A stretch of 64,000 nucleotides of DNA from Enchytraeus crypticus (Eukaryota > Annelida > Clitellata > Enchytraeida > Enchytraeidae). The translations under genes and the position numbers were made by a program. The notes under the pieces were generated by a model. That model did no database searches. It was not told the DNA's origin and saw only the letters and a program-made list of their open reading frames with translations. The stretch lies in the NCBI GenBank assembly GCA_905160935.1, contig CAJHZI010000767.1:794001-858000 (forward strand), read 5' to 3'. This document shows, piece after piece, positions 48,131-60,154 of the stretch (within the stretch, counting starts at the first letter, position 1; each line of letters starts with the position of its first letter).

Positions 48131-48839
48131 ATGACCCTGACACAGCACAACTAAACGTAAATCCCTTATGAAATGTTAACACATAGCTCTTCAAAGTGTT
48201 AATTAGGCTACGAAAAGGACAATAGACCTGCAAGTCGATCGAAAGATAGAAAGATAAATTTCATTGAAACCTCGAAGATACATTTTGTCCTGGCATCTGG
48301 TTGGTCAAGCTGTCGCAGTTTAGCAGCTAATTAATATCGTACTGGATTTATTGCAGCAGCTGCGGTCTTGTTGTGGAGTGCCAGGAGAGAGTAGTGACGC
48401 TTGGAAGAGCTACGAGGCATTGGCGAGTCCAGTTCCACAGGGAGATCCATGATCCGGTGCCAGCGCAATAAGAGTCCGCTGTGATTGCGCTAAGGCTTGT
48501 CCGGATGAAGCATAATTATTTTTCTGTCCAACAGCGCTAGGTCTGTTTCACGTGATAGGAGCCTACTGGTACTGTACGTTAGATTTTTTGTCGTCTGCCT
48601 TCAAGTGATAGGAACTACCACTGTTCGTCAGATTTTTTTCGTCTGCCAAGTCAAATTAGGTAAATTAAGAATTAAGAAGGTCAATTAAGAATTGGACATT
48701 AAATTTTAAATAATTTTTCTATTCACAGTTTATAAACTAGATTTTGTAGATTTTCTTTACGGCAAATAAATCTTATACTTTTGTACAAACTCATTTGACT
48801 CGGATTTCATTCACTCACATATTGTTTTCTTATGTTAAA
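48131..48839. other. No gene seen
   Basis: The segment 48340-48640 is less AT-rich, with a loose repeat (GATAGGAGCCTACTGGTACT and GATAGGAACTACCACTGTTC). Confidence 0.5.
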
Positions 48840-49395
48840 TACAAATTGTACAGTAACTTTAACTGAGGAAGGCAAGGGAAAACCACCTCAGAAGCCATAC
48901 TTTTCCCAGGCTATAGGCTACATCTTCTTCTTCAGTGCACTGCCTAGTGGCAGGTTCAAGGTACATATTCATATTCAAAGTCTGTTTTCTCGCTTCATAA
49001 GAGCACTCCTTAGATCAACATGTTAATCCCTTAACAAAGCCTATGCCTTATCCATGCCTTATGTAGCCTATAGCTTGGGAAAAATATGGCTTCTGAGGTG
49101 GTTTCCCGTTGCCTCCCTCAGTTAGGTGGATTAATTATCATTTAATCCTGGGGAAAATATGTCATGGTGAGGTGGATCCCCTCTTGCCTTCCTCATCTCC
49201 TGCCTTTATTCGCCCATTACGTACACGCGGAAGATTGTTTGCGGTTGCCCTATTCTGCAGTGGTCCAACCACACCGAGCACAACACGGGGGACATAAGGG
49301 TAGGCTACATAAGGCATAGACTTTGCGAGAAAACAGACTTTGAGTATGAATATGTACCTTGAACCTGCCACTTGGCAGTGCACTGAAGAAAAACA
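48840..49395. mobile_element. Cluster of nested or adjacent SINE D copies in both orientations
   Basis: At 48859-48919 is a plus-strand core (ACTGAGGAAGGCAAGGGAAA, GAAGCCATACTTTTCCCAGG). It is cut off by a minus-strand copy with its 3' end at about 48926 (TGCACTGCCTAGTGGCAGGT), running to about 49130. A further minus-strand core follows (GTCATGGTGAGGTGGATCCC, 49160-49200). A plus-strand 3' half closes the cluster (49295-49395: GGCTACATAAGGCATAGACT to GCCACTTGGCAGTGCACTGA). This implies at least three insertion events. Confidence 0.65.
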
Positions 49396-50704
49396 GTAAC
49401 TTATATTCACAATTATATTTTTTGTTCAGTATCTTCCGAGCATTTGAGAATACCACTATTCTTGTGAGCTAAATTGTTTTCATGTAAATTAAGATTGTCA
49501 AAGTTAAAAATGTATTAAAAAGCCTCTATGCAGCATATAGGATTACTATTATTTGTTTTAGGATTTCTTATAATTTACATATTATATAATTTATTTCTTG
49601 GATTCATTCAAACAAATCATGTTAGCTCAATATTAAATTTACTAGTGTCATTTCCCAGTGAAGCTTTTCCATTGAATAGTCAGACTATAATGCAATCAGG
49701 CTACACAGTAATCGTATATCTCACTGTAATGCTCTGTCATGGCTGAAAATAATTTTGCTGACTCTTGTTTTTTTAAGATGGTTCAGTTTACTATTGAATT
49801 GGTGACATGAGAAATTTTAGTGATCTGAAACAAGATTACTTTACGATACATTTAAATCTTAAGTAAACCACAAAAGCATCTTTTCACTCAGGTTCAGGCT
49901 AAGTGCATTTCTTTGCTAGCCAAATTGTTAGCTCGCTTGCATAACTAATAAGTACAAATATATCTGGGGCTTCAGTATATTTTTGAGTGAGGAAAAGACC
50001 TTAAGCTTTGTTTTTATAGCAGTTATTGGTCCGTGTGTTCTGATTTTTGTTTCAGTTTTAATAGATTTCGAGACACTTTTGTTCAGCTTACGAAACACTC
50101 GTCTTTTCACCATACTCATACTTGTCTATAAGAGAATTTAGATAAATTTCCAAGGTCAACAATCCTTGATTTTAAACATCTACTTCTAAGAAACGTACAG
50201 TAACATGTGTGAAGAAATTGACGACGTATTTAAAGCCAGTATCAATATCAGAAAAGTAATTAATCGTCTTAGACTGTATACATGTAGATCTGTTTAACCA
50301 TTAAATGTTATAGTATTAAATAATTGTTTTAATTAAGTAAATATAGTTGAAATTTATTTATTGTCTATTATCGAGCACTAAACTGGTTTCCGTAGTGATT
50401 AATTATTTCAACTTCTTCGACAATTATAGTATTCTTAATTAGCGCTTAAGATTCTTGGTAATTAGGACTTAATCCTAGAAATATGATACTTATAGCATTT
50501 ACAATCAAAGCAATCAAAAATCAATAATAAATACAAATCAATAAATTAATAAATACAAATTAATCAATCAATAAATCAATTAATGAGTCATTAATCATGG
50601 TTTAGTATAATGCAGATTATGATGTAATATCTAACTCTTTCATTATAAGCTGAGTAGCTGTTAATTAACTGCTAGAATTGCCGGATAAGTTTAACTTAGA
50701 AAAC
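49396..50704. other. No gene; AATC/AATA low complexity near the end
   Basis: AATCAATAAAT-type repeats at 50500-50590. The ORF at 49528-49746 is hydrophobic but unrecognised. Confidence 0.5.
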
Positions 50705-51030
50705 TAGCTGGTAGCTGCTGCTGGTATTGCTGAGCAGCTGACGGTATAGCTATCAGGATCTGTAGGTATAGCTGAGCAGCAGTTGCGGGTATAGCAGAGT
50801 AACTACTCCGGGTATAATTGGCAGCAGCTAAGGTAATAGCTAAGCAGCTACGGGTGTAGTTAGAAGCAGCTGCAGGTATAGCTGAAAAGCTGTAGCGGAT
50901 ATAGCTGAGCAGCTACTGTAGATATAACTGGCAGCATCTGAGGTGATAGTTGAACAGCTGCCGGTATAGCTAGCATCAGCTACGGGTATAGCTAAGCAGC
51001 TGCGAGTATAGCTGAGCAGCTGCCTAATTT
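50705..51030. repeat. GCAGCTG/GGTATAGCTGA degenerate minisatellite
   Basis: GGTATAGCTGAGCAGCTGC-type units with variable spacing. Confidence 0.8.
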
Positions 51031-52639
51031 GGATTGGCTGTCTTATAGACCCTGCTCTATCTGCCGCAGCCACCGCAGCTTGCTGCGCTGCTTTCAGCTT
51101 TCTACAGCTGAGTAATCTTGATTGGACAGCGGATTTGAACAGCTTGATTTCTTAGATGGCAAAGCAGCCGGTATATCTACGGTAAGTGTGCTCTCTCTCT
51201 CTCTCTTTCTCTGCCTCTCTCTCGCTCTGTTTCTAGCTCACGCTCTTGCAGCTCTCGCTCAATCTGGTCAGGTATAACTCGTGCTGATTTGCGCAGCGTT
51301 ATCTGCTGTAGGTGCAGTAATCTCTCGTGTAAGTTTGCAGACAATATCCCTCGTAGTATTGATTAAACAGCGATGAGCTAGAGTGTGAGCGGGATTAATC
51401 CTCGGTATATTAAATTATTAAGTCAATAATTTAAAAATTAAATCGGCGAAATATCGATCGATAACTATAATACCGAGTTAAATACATGCTGGATATATGA
51501 AATGCTTTTACCTGAAGGCGAGTTTCGAGGAATAAAATCGTATTCAGATATATTAGGAGTAAATATAATAGAACAGCATTAAGAAAGCAGAAGTAATAAA
51601 TGTTCAGTATGAATCAATAACATGTAATGCAATATAATGCAGTGCGGTCAAATGCACGTGTCAATATATGTATTATGTAGTAAGAAACAATATATTAATT
51701 ATAATAAATATTAATATTATGTAGTAATAAACTATATATTTAAAAAATACACTGAAATGAAATACCATGCAATAGAAATTAAGCAAAATGCCACACAGTG
51801 CAAGCCGTGTAGTTAAATTGAGTAAAATATGATAAACATAGGAACATACAAATATGATAAACTTAGGAACATGTAAATTAGATGCTAATTGCATTTTCAG
51901 TGTGATACATATGTATAAATTTGATATGTTGACATGAAGTTTGTATGATTTGATTTTTAAAGTAGGACTAATAAAGTATTTTACGATGTACAGATAGGTG
52001 AAATTAGACATTTTATTTTGAACTATGAGGTGTTATCGATATTAATTGGTATTAGTTAAGAGTCTGATGAGTCTTAAACAAGCATATAATTATTGCTTCC
52101 TGACTCTGTAATGTTATGTTATGTTAAAATGTTTACTAGGCAGACTTCAGGTGCAGTTCTACATAATTTAGAACATTCAGTATAACGAATTAAAGTGCTG
52201 CAACGCCGTAGAATAGGATTAACTACTGGTTTGTCCTTTGTAGCCTGCATTACTCCTCGCTACTGTGTAAAACATCAAGTCAACAGAGATTTTATGTCAG
52301 TATAATGTAGTCCATGTAATTTACTGCAATTGAACGCAAAGCTATATTATTGAGATTTTACCACAACTTATCTGTATCATATAGTAGGTCGTAGATTTGG
52401 ATTAACTTTTTTTAAACTTTTTAAAGTAAAAGTAAAAGGACGGAACTAGAAGCGATTTCATGTAGAGGATTTTCGCCCGAAATCTCTCGGTTGAAAAAAA
52501 CTTTCAATGATTAAATGTTACTCATTCTACGAAAAAGGAAATAATTGTAAATGTTTCCCGTTCTACTTAAAAATAATATGCTATTAATAAATTTATAAAA
52601 TTAAAATTCATAGCTACTGTGGCTCTCCATTGTTAGCTT
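51031..52639. other. No gene; TC tract at its start
   Basis: TCTCTC tract at 51190-51232. The minus-strand ORF 51673-52011 is AT-rich and unrecognised. Confidence 0.5.
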
Positions 52640-52775
52640 CTCGTATTGTGTCCGGGCTACTGAAGAATAGACCAGATAACGTCAAGTATCGTAAGAACCG
52701 ATAAGAATTGAAGAAGGCAATGGGAAAACTCCTCAGTAGCCATATGGTTCTAAGCTATAGGCTAACATACATATA
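52640..52775 (+). mobile_element. SINE D, 5' half
   Basis: It shows GTATTGTGTCCGGGCTACTG, AAGAATAGACCAGATAACGT, GAAGAAGGCAATGGGAAAAC and TAAGCTATAGGCTAAC. The 3' end is missing. Confidence 0.65.
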
Positions 52776-53439
52776 TACGGTATGGGCAAGGTATAATAGT
52801 TTGAGTAGATTTACCCGTGACTAGAAATTTTCTGACAAAATTTGCCGTGTGCAAAATTGCACACTTCTAAGAAAAATGTGCACTTAAATTGCAAAGGGAT
52901 TTGAACCCAAAAATCTCAATCGTAACGTTCTATCAGTGTATTGTACGACTCTCAAGAAACCAAAATCTAGAAAATTCTCTTAAATGAAAAAGTTGTATAA
53001 AAAATTAAATATAAATAAATAATTAAATAATTTTAATTAAATATAAAGACGCTATGAAATTTACACTCGCCAGAAATACACTGATAGAGTGGACAAATGA
53101 TAGAGATACTATTACCGTTAGTATTTAGGAATTATAAATAAGAAGCTGTGATTCAAATATATACTTTATATAAATTAATTTTGATGTAGGCTACATCGTA
53201 CACCGTGCGTGACTGTACATCTATCAATTGATAACTGATAGACAATTTTATACACAGTTGAAGAATGCCAATAGCCAGATTATTAGTCTGGGACATTGTT
53301 TTAGGATGGAACAGAGAGGATTAATGAACGAGCATTTTCAAGATAATTGAAGGGGAATTTGAATGATACTTAAAAAACAAGAGTTAGTTAATATCATTAT
53401 GTCCAACTGAAATTCAATAATTTCGAACCTATTCTTCAC
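52776..53439. other. No feature seen
   Basis: AT-rich spacer. Confidence 0.55.
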
Positions 53440-53530
53440 TGCATCTGTTTTAAGAGGCGACAAAACTGAGGAGGTCAGTGGAAAGTCACCGGTTAAGCCT
53501 GTGAAGCAATACTCTCTGGTTTCCTGCAAT
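53440..53530 (+). mobile_element. SINE D core, decayed
   Basis: TTTAAGAGGCGACAAAACTG, AGGAGGTCAGTGGAAAGTCA and CCGGTTAAGCCTGTGAAGC follow the family core with substitutions. Confidence 0.35.
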
Positions 53531-53921
53531 ATAGCAGATCCACAGCTCATATCATCTTTCAAGAACGCTAAAATGTCGCAAAATTTAACCCTGTCAAACA
53601 ATTAGTTAAATTTCTAAAACTGTTTGCAATAAACTTGAATGTAAATTATATATTTGATAAAACAAACTGTGAATAAAACTAAAACTTATTTGCATATCTG
53701 AATTGATTTGGTCAGCATCTATGTAGCTGTCTTTTACGGCATCCGTAACTTACGTTTGATCCACGTTTTGGTGACTCCGATTCAACATTTTTATGGGCTA
53801 GAGTACGATTCGAAAAATATCGGGCCCATAGAAGGGGATGAAAATTTGATCCTTGTAATGCTGCCTAATGTATCAGAATGTAGACGATAAAACTAATAAT
53901 TTCAGATATGCCTTTTGGCAG

Positions 53922-53922
<1 letters not shown>

Positions 53923-53975
<53 letters not shown>

Positions 53976-54006
53976 AAGAAAGAGAGAGAGAGTGAAAGAG
54001 AGAAAG
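53923..54006. repeat. (GA)n microsatellite, probable family-D tail
   Basis: It is preceded by ATATGCCTTTTGGCAGAACA, which fits a decayed CCTGCCACTTGGCAGAGCA family-D 3' end. Confidence 0.8.
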
Positions 54007-54130
54007 AGCCTTTGCTTTTCTAGGAACAGTCCCATAGGCAGTTAAAGACCTACCTTTTCTAATCATGTATCTCTTTTCCATACAGTATCCATGAGTTGCG
54101 ACCAGCACGTAAATCTTTAGTTCCCTATTT

Positions 54131-54260
54131 TGTACTGATTTTCAGGATTTCGGATTTTACACTGTCCTCTTTTGGACCCATTTTTGTTCATCGGCTTGCA
54201 TTTGGCTCACCTGCTAGATGTTGTTACTGACAACAGTATCACTCTACAGGTTGTTGATTT
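54131..54260 (+). repeat. Family C short interspersed repeat
   Basis: This copy has TTTTGGACCCATTTTTGTTC, a diverged core, and GTTGTTACTGACAACAGTATC at the right place. A GTT-rich tail follows. It lies about 1.2 kb upstream of the Cav1 exon. Confidence 0.55.
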
Positions 54261-55396
54261 TGTTGTGAAAAATTACTAGCTGTAAATATTGTATAAAATT
54301 AACGCGCAGTTAATAAGAAAATGTTTTATGTCATGGAAAATTTTGAGTTGAATCAATAGCCATCGATTTGTTTGGCTATTCAGTTGAATCAATAATATTA
54401 TATGAAAACAATAAGACACAATAATATACTTTGAGAAACAAACTGAAATCAATAATAAATTGGACAGAAAAATAACCGAAAACTGCGACAGAAAAATACC
54501 CTAAATGACGTCACTTTTCAGGCTGTTAAAACTTTAGACTATTAGCTTGTCCATTATGCGTCAAGCCCTACGAATAGGAATTTTCTAGGTGTAGATTAGA
54601 GTGCTAATAATCGCGCAGGCGGTGCCGGTCCGTGGCATGTTATAACGGTGCTCAGTAGTGCACGTGTCTGCATTTGTTATCTCTACAGCAGCGGCTGAAC
54701 AACTGCACCGCATGGAAATCTCGAGAATGCTTCAGAAAATAAATCTCCGAACCGAAGACGTTGAATATGATACCTCGTAGTAAAGTCTATCGAGCGCTGG
54801 GTCAGAGAAAGTTGAAGTAGTTCAATCGAGAACGGCATGTTTTTGCAGATGCTGACTAATGCAGATGTTGAGAAATAAATCAGAATACGGCAGAAGCAAA
54901 AGTTTGCTTTTTGGACATCCATCATTTTAGATTAGTGATACCGTAGACCACCCATTTTGCTGAACTCCAGAGTTTTATATTTAATCAGCTTTAATGAAGG
55001 TTTAGGCAATTTAAACGAAAAATAAGACATTTGCTAAATATCTTTTCTCTGTCCTTTCCCTGTGTCTCTTTTTTCTGTTCTACGGTTAATCTATTAGCTT
55101 ATAAAATGGCATTTGGCCTCAGTTTAAGCTAAACTATTGCTTTAAGAAAATATATTAAACCAGATAATTTTGCAGCACTAAAATGAAAGAAAGTATAAAA
55201 ATAATCACACATGAAGCGGAGTATATTAATTAAAGAGAAGTTTTATAAATCACTTAGTTGAATTAAAGTATCCTTTAAAGATTCTATTCTGATTCTCGTA
55301 ATACGGAATAATTGTTCGGATTATCTCTTGAATTCTTGTGATGTCGTATAGCGGGCATTCACCGGGTGAATTTAGAATCAGTCTATCTTCCACTGC
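54261..55396. other. Upstream region of the Cav1 exon; no promoter identified
   Basis: No recognised gene. If the ATG at 55433 lies in the first transcribed exon, the promoter would be here. I see no convincing TATA or initiator. A pyrimidine-rich acceptor-like stretch ends at 55402. Confidence 0.4.
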
Positions 55397-55432
55397 TGAC
55401 AGGAGTTAGGTGATCTCAGTCCTTCTCTGAGC

Positions 55433-56232
55433 ATGGATGACATGGCCGACAGGGAATTGCAGCTCTCAGTCGAAGGGAAGGGTGTTCCAACCAGACGTGA
55501 GAGTGATATTACGTGTTCTAACAGACCACTTCCTCATTCCAACCGATTAAACAGCGCCCCCTGTACGCTTCCGCTCTCTTCCCCTCGGCGGCCCAGTAGC
55601 CCCCTGGGGCCTGCCCCCTGCTCGCCGCCCTCTAGGTATCATTTTAGTTTGGATTACGACCCACTTGATCCCCTCGCCCCCTCAGCACCCCCGCCTCCGC
55701 CCCAGGATTCTGAAAAAACCCAAGAAAAGCGTGGATTACTCAAAGCCCCTACACACTTGCCTATTCAAGCTTCGCGCAGTTTGCCTCTTACGCCCAATAC
55801 TCCCGCTACGACTGATCCAACTATCGGGAACTCCCATCCTGAGATGACTATCGCCCGTTGCGAAGATAGCTCGGATGGTGAAGGCAGATTGAGGTGGGAG
55901 GTTCAGTCCCAGAAACCTCGAGCTTCGATCATCAGCAGCCAGGAGGGCAGGGCTAGCCCTAACCCGAGGCTGTCTCTTCAGCCTTCCTTGAGGCTTTCCA
56001 CTCGCCCTTCTATAAGCCCCTCAGGAATTGGGGACAAGCCGATCAGCGCCGGCTGGGCCACGGCTCTCGCGGCAGCAGTGGTTAGCGACCCGGCTATCGC
56101 TGCGGGGGCCAAGAGGAAGGCGAATCCTCGGAAGCCGATAGCGACCGTCAATCCTCGGCCACCTCGAGCCCTCTTCTGCCTCACCCTCAAGAACCCAGTC
56201 AGGAAGCTCTTCATCGACGTCGTCGAGTGGAA
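55433..56232 (+). CDS. First coding exon of an L-type (Cav1) voltage-gated calcium channel alpha-1 subunit; partial, continues downstream
   Basis: The exon encodes the cytoplasmic N terminus of the pore-forming subunit of an L-type calcium channel, a plasma-membrane protein that admits Ca2+ on depolarisation. Residues 244-267 read [19 protein letters not shown] followed by VVEWK, the signature just before helix IS1 in Cav1 channels (Drosophila Ca-alpha1D and human CACNA1C have RAL(F/L)CL(S/T)(V/L)KNP...VEWKPFE). It is unlike the Cav2 or Cav3 N termini. A basic patch (KRKANPRKP, 227-235) precedes it, as in relatives. Residues 207-215 (GWATALAAA) align with the calmodulin-binding NSCaTE of Cav1.2/1.3. 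Residues 1-200 are low-complexity, rich in Ser and Pro, with no recognised domain. The ATG has a strong context (A at -3, G at +4) and an in-frame TGA lies at 55397-55399; an acceptor-like CAG at 55400-55402 means a 5'UTR intron is possible. Homology ends inside the K267 codon, where AA|GTATCC gives a phase-2 donor at 56233; the frame beyond diverges from PFE. The exon is visibly more GC-rich than its surroundings. Confidence 0.9.
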
Positions 56233-56238
56233 GTATCC
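56233..56238 (+). other. Predicted 5' splice site (donor) of the Cav1 exon
   Basis: The sequence reads TGGAA|GTATCC. Homology to Cav1 stops here after VEWK, and the reading frame continues only to a stop at about 56258-56260. To my recollection the vertebrate gene is also split at this VEWK/PFE point. The donor is mediocre beyond GTAT, so the call rests mainly on the loss of homology. Confidence 0.7.
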
Positions 56239-56248
56239 TTTGAAGCTA

Positions 56249-56373
56249 TTTTCTGTGTAATTAGAATTGTGCATAAATTCAGTTCATGTTTTCATATTAT
56301 CCATGTTCTATTTTCTGTATAATGAGAATTGTGCATAAATACAGTTCGTGCTTTCATAATTATCTATGTTCGC
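56249..56373. repeat. 63-bp tandem duplication just after the Cav1 donor
   Basis: TTTTCTGTGTAATTAGAATT and TTTTCTGTATAATGAGAATT start the two copies; both continue GTGCATAAAT(T/A)CAGTTC. Confidence 0.85.
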
Positions 56374-57039
56374 TGAATCAGTAGATGCTGTCTTTTGGTA
56401 CTGACTTGCGCTAGAGCTTTCCGAAAAAGTGCTCTTGTGAATTGCTGTCCAAAGTTTCTACTAATTTGAAACTGATGCATTTTCGTCATTAGTGCTAGGC
56501 AATATTTTATTGCCTTGTAGTGTTTGCATTAACACTGCATTTGGAGTTCGTTACCTCCTTCTGTACTGTACTGTACTATGTTTCAGGTTGCCTTGTGTTG
56601 AATTTTTAAATTTTACTTCAGTTGGTTACATTGGCAATTACTAATATTTCATGTTGTTTTGTGTTGCCTAGTTTTAATTTTACTTCAGATAGTTACATTG
56701 ACAAATGTGCTCCACTCTGCTGATTAGAAGGCATACTTTGAGACAATCTTCAGCATTATTGCTAAAGCCGCTTTCAGTCATGCTGGTAAAAACCAGGGTT
56801 TGTAAGCTTGTTTTAGCTTTGCACATTTTATCTGTGATTTTCTAGAAGGGCTATGAGCGTATTGAGGTTACGATTAATGAAGGGGTAACTGTAGTAAATC
56901 TGAGGGCGGGGGTTCTGTGTGCGGGGGTATTATATAAGATTTATCGGAGACGTGTATGATATTTAATAAAGCAGCTGTGAGACTGAAAGGCTGCGAGTCG
57001 ACCATAGAACAGCCATTCACTTATATTAAATCTGGCGGC
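56374..57039. other. Intronic; no feature seen
   Basis: T-rich plus strand with GTTGCCTTGTGTTGAATTTT and TGTTTTGTGTTGCCTAGTTT loosely repeated at 56585-56700. Confidence 0.5.
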
Positions 57040-57300
57040 AATGAAATGCAACAGCTCTACTGCAGCAGTGCAGCTGAGCCAGCGGTACCTGCTGCAACAG
57101 CTCCACTGCAGCAGGGCAGCTGAACCAGCTGTACCTGCTGCAACAGTTAAAACAGTTGTAACGAATTTATTTTCTACAACTATTGCATTCATCAGCTGTG
57201 ATGAATGCAATAGTTGTAGCATCGGTGTATCAGTACCAAATGCAGCTGTAGCATAGTTATCCGTTGTTAACAAAGCAGTATCTGCAGCAGCTGTGACAAC
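57040..57300. repeat. CAGCTG/GCAGCA-rich degenerate array in Cav1 intron 1
   Basis: GCTGCAACAGCTCCACTGCA-type units, with a perfect hairpin at 57174-57219. Confidence 0.8.
57174..57219. repeat. Perfect 20-bp inverted repeat, 6-nt loop
   Basis: CTACAACTATTGCATTCATC, AGCTGT, GATGAATGCAATAGTTGTAG. No mismatches. Confidence 0.9.
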
Positions 57301-57484
57301 TAAGCTTAGTAGTGAAAGATGCAACAGTTGTAGCAACAATTTAAGTTTTGATAAAGGCAGCAACTTTGTAGGTTGTAGCCTTAATACCAATTGCGAAAGG
57401 TGTATTTTATTACTGAAGTGTCAATTATGACCATTAAGCCTGTTGCGAGCGATTTGCAGCTGAAAAAACAGTATTTAGCTAATT

Positions 57485-57745
57485 AGCTGCAGTAGCAGAT
57501 CTGACAGCAGCTGTTGTGACGGCTCCGATAACAGCTATTGAGACAGCTAACAGCTGTTGTGACAGCTCAGATAACAGCTGTTGTGACAGTTCAGATAACA
57601 GCTGTTGTGACAGCTCAGATAACAGCTGTTTGACAGCTCAGATAACAGCTATGTGACAGCTCAGATAACAGCTGTTTTGACAGCTCTGATAACAGCTGTG
57701 TGACAGCTCTGATAGCAGCTGATGTGACAGATTTAATAGCTATGA
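57485..57745. repeat. 24-bp CAGCTG minisatellite in Cav1 intron 1
   Basis: The unit is GACAGCTCAGATAACAGCTG plus TTGT, about ten copies, some shortened. Confidence 0.9.
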
Positions 57746-58119
57746 CAGCAGAGCCTGTTTTGTGAGTGCTGCAACGATTTTATTAGCTAAGCCAGTTATT
57801 GCCGAAGCAGAGTTTTAGTAACACTGATGGTTTTAACATTTTACAAATGCAACCGTTGTTGCAACTGAAACAGTTGTAAAACAGGGTATGGCCTTTGCTG
57901 ATATCCATTGAATATGATAGAGGATGACCAGGCTGGCATAGTGGGAATCAATGACCGATTTGATTTTAAAATTAATCAAAATTTAAAAGCATCGATCAAA
58001 ACAAAATTGATCCAATAGTAGCACCAAAACAAACCTACCACTAATAACTTAAAGTCAAAGAAATTTAGAAAATGTCAAGCTAATAGTCAACCTGAAGCTA
58101 ATGCTATCAAAATCGATCT
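57746..58119. other. Intronic; no feature seen
   Basis: Decayed CAGTTGTAA phrases at 57840-57880, then AT-rich. Confidence 0.5.
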
Positions 58120-58240
58120 AAGAAGTCAAGTTCTATTTAATTTCTCGAATGGTTGTCAGAGATCGATCAGCCTAGAATTTGAACCCTGCACTAATACAAA
58201 TCCTTAGGCGAAAATTTAACCAGTCGCGCCAACTATTAGG
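58120..58240 (-). mobile_element. SINE A-like, strongly diverged
   Basis: The minus strand has AGGGTTCAAATTCTAGGC as B box and GGTTAAATTTTCGCCTAAGG as head. The tail is barely recognisable. Confidence 0.45.
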
Positions 58241-58699
58241 TGAACCTTAATTACTTCTGAGCCTACCTTCAAAATAACAAATATTTATGAAAATTTAGCA
58301 CGAAAGCAATACAAAATTATCAAGAAATCAGATGATATATGCCTCGCTATTTCAAACAAAGATTCTTTGTTTTTTGTACTTTTTGGTAGATTAAGAAGCA
58401 GAGTTTAGCTTTATCTGAGCAGTTAGTCTGAAGTTAATAGAGCAAAAAAATTTTTCAAAGAAAATAAATCTGACAGCCTTGCTGCTAATTGACTCACTTA
58501 CCCACTGTGACCAAGGCAGCAGCACAATTCTGTATATTCTGCCCTGTCACTTGAGGTAGCTGTTGTCAAGAGGTATCACTGTAGATTCAGTATTCGAGCT
58601 AAAATACGCTAGAATGTTGACTTCTAGTTATATTCAAAGCCTTTGTAAGTCAGTTATCGTTTTGTAAGTAAACTTAAAAACTGGGTTTGAAAGGATGGT
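58241..58699. other. Intronic; no feature seen
   Basis: AT-rich spacer between SINE remnants. Confidence 0.5.
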
Positions 58700-58770
58700 A
58701 GCTGTACCTGGAACCTTTGGTCTCCTCCTACTTAATTGACAAGCGTGCTATTAATCCGGTCATCAGGCAG
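58700..58770 (-). mobile_element. SINE B, head fragment
   Basis: The minus strand reads GACCGGATTAATAGCACGCT, then TAGGAGGAGACCAAAGGTTC, matching SINE B; the tail is missing or decayed. Confidence 0.5.
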
Positions 58771-59280
58771 GCACAATAAACTCTTATTTAGCGGATGTAA
58801 AGCTGTTTATTGATTAATCTGCTAATGTTTGCATGAGCTGTGTTATTTGTTTCAGTTATTTCCATAACAAATAAATTGAAAATAGCAGTGAGAGTATCTA
58901 ATTTTTATTCAAGCGCATTATCAAGAACTTTCAATGGTCGTATTAAGTGGATTTACATCCGTGAATAACATTTTATTGTTAATTTCATTTCTTAATATAT
59001 AGAAGAGTAAAATTAATTAAATCTCAATTGTTTTTAGTACGATGAAATTCTCAGATTTATCATAAACTGCACCAAAATCTTCTAAAAACCTTCAATCATT
59101 TCAACTTTTGAAAGTTATGAAATAGATCTATGCGGACATCTAACAAAATCTTCAGTGACTCTCAGCATTGAATGGCTTGCTAGAATCAAAATAGAATCTG
59201 TTGAGAAGAGGAGACAAGTCCACCAGTGTATGAAATCCTAGGCTTTACTGACGCTAACAAACGAAATTGGACCCAATTTA
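58771..59280. other. Intronic; no feature seen
   Basis: AT-rich spacer. Confidence 0.5.
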
Positions 59281-59499
<219 letters not shown>

Positions 59500-60154
59500 A
59501 GTCATTCTAGTTCACTACCTTCTAACTTAAATAGCATTATGAAGATAAGATTGTTCTGTTCAGTATTATTTTATTTAGCATTGTCTTCACTAAACTACTT
59601 AAAATAGATGTATATTTATGTTCAGTAATTGGTAATTATTGTACTATATCTTTATTTTACTTAATGATTTTAAAATTGAATTATATTATTAACCACTGAA
59701 CCTTGGTAGTCTTAATTACTCTTTAAACTTTCTCTAGGCATATTTCTACCAACATATCACTTTCTGCATACACTTTGTTGCAGCTAAGACAGCTTGCACT
59801 CTATTCAAATTGAAAGTTTTGTCAGATACTACTGAAGTAAAATTCGCTTTTTATTTGTATAAATCTAATCTCGCATTTGCACGTATAGCGGATTCGTACA
59901 GATTTAAAACCATTATAAAAATACAATTCGTACACTTCGTAATCTCTGGTATCGTTCTTTCCAGATTATCATTTCTCAAAACTGGAATTCTCTGCAAGTT
60001 ACTCCTAGTATTCTTTTCTTTCCCGTCAACCTTTAACATCCTTTGAGCAACGTCAAATGGTATTCTAGAAGTGCCCTTTATCAGAAAGGTGTTAAGCAGT
60101 TTCGACCATCTCGTAAACTATTCTCAAAGCAAAATCTCTTCCTTCGACTGGTTT
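59500..60154. other. Intronic; no gene seen
   Basis: The ORFs on both strands at 59810-60046 do not match channel exons or any family I recognise. Confidence 0.5.

Noticed and set aside
55978-56274. Minus-strand 98-codon ORF opposite the Cav1 exon
   Set aside because: It is the shadow of a GC-rich coding exon with no similarity of its own.
57174-57219. MicroRNA precursor
   Set aside because: A 20-bp perfect stem with a 6-nt loop is too short for a typical animal pre-miRNA and it lies in a degenerate repeat; kept only as an inverted repeat.
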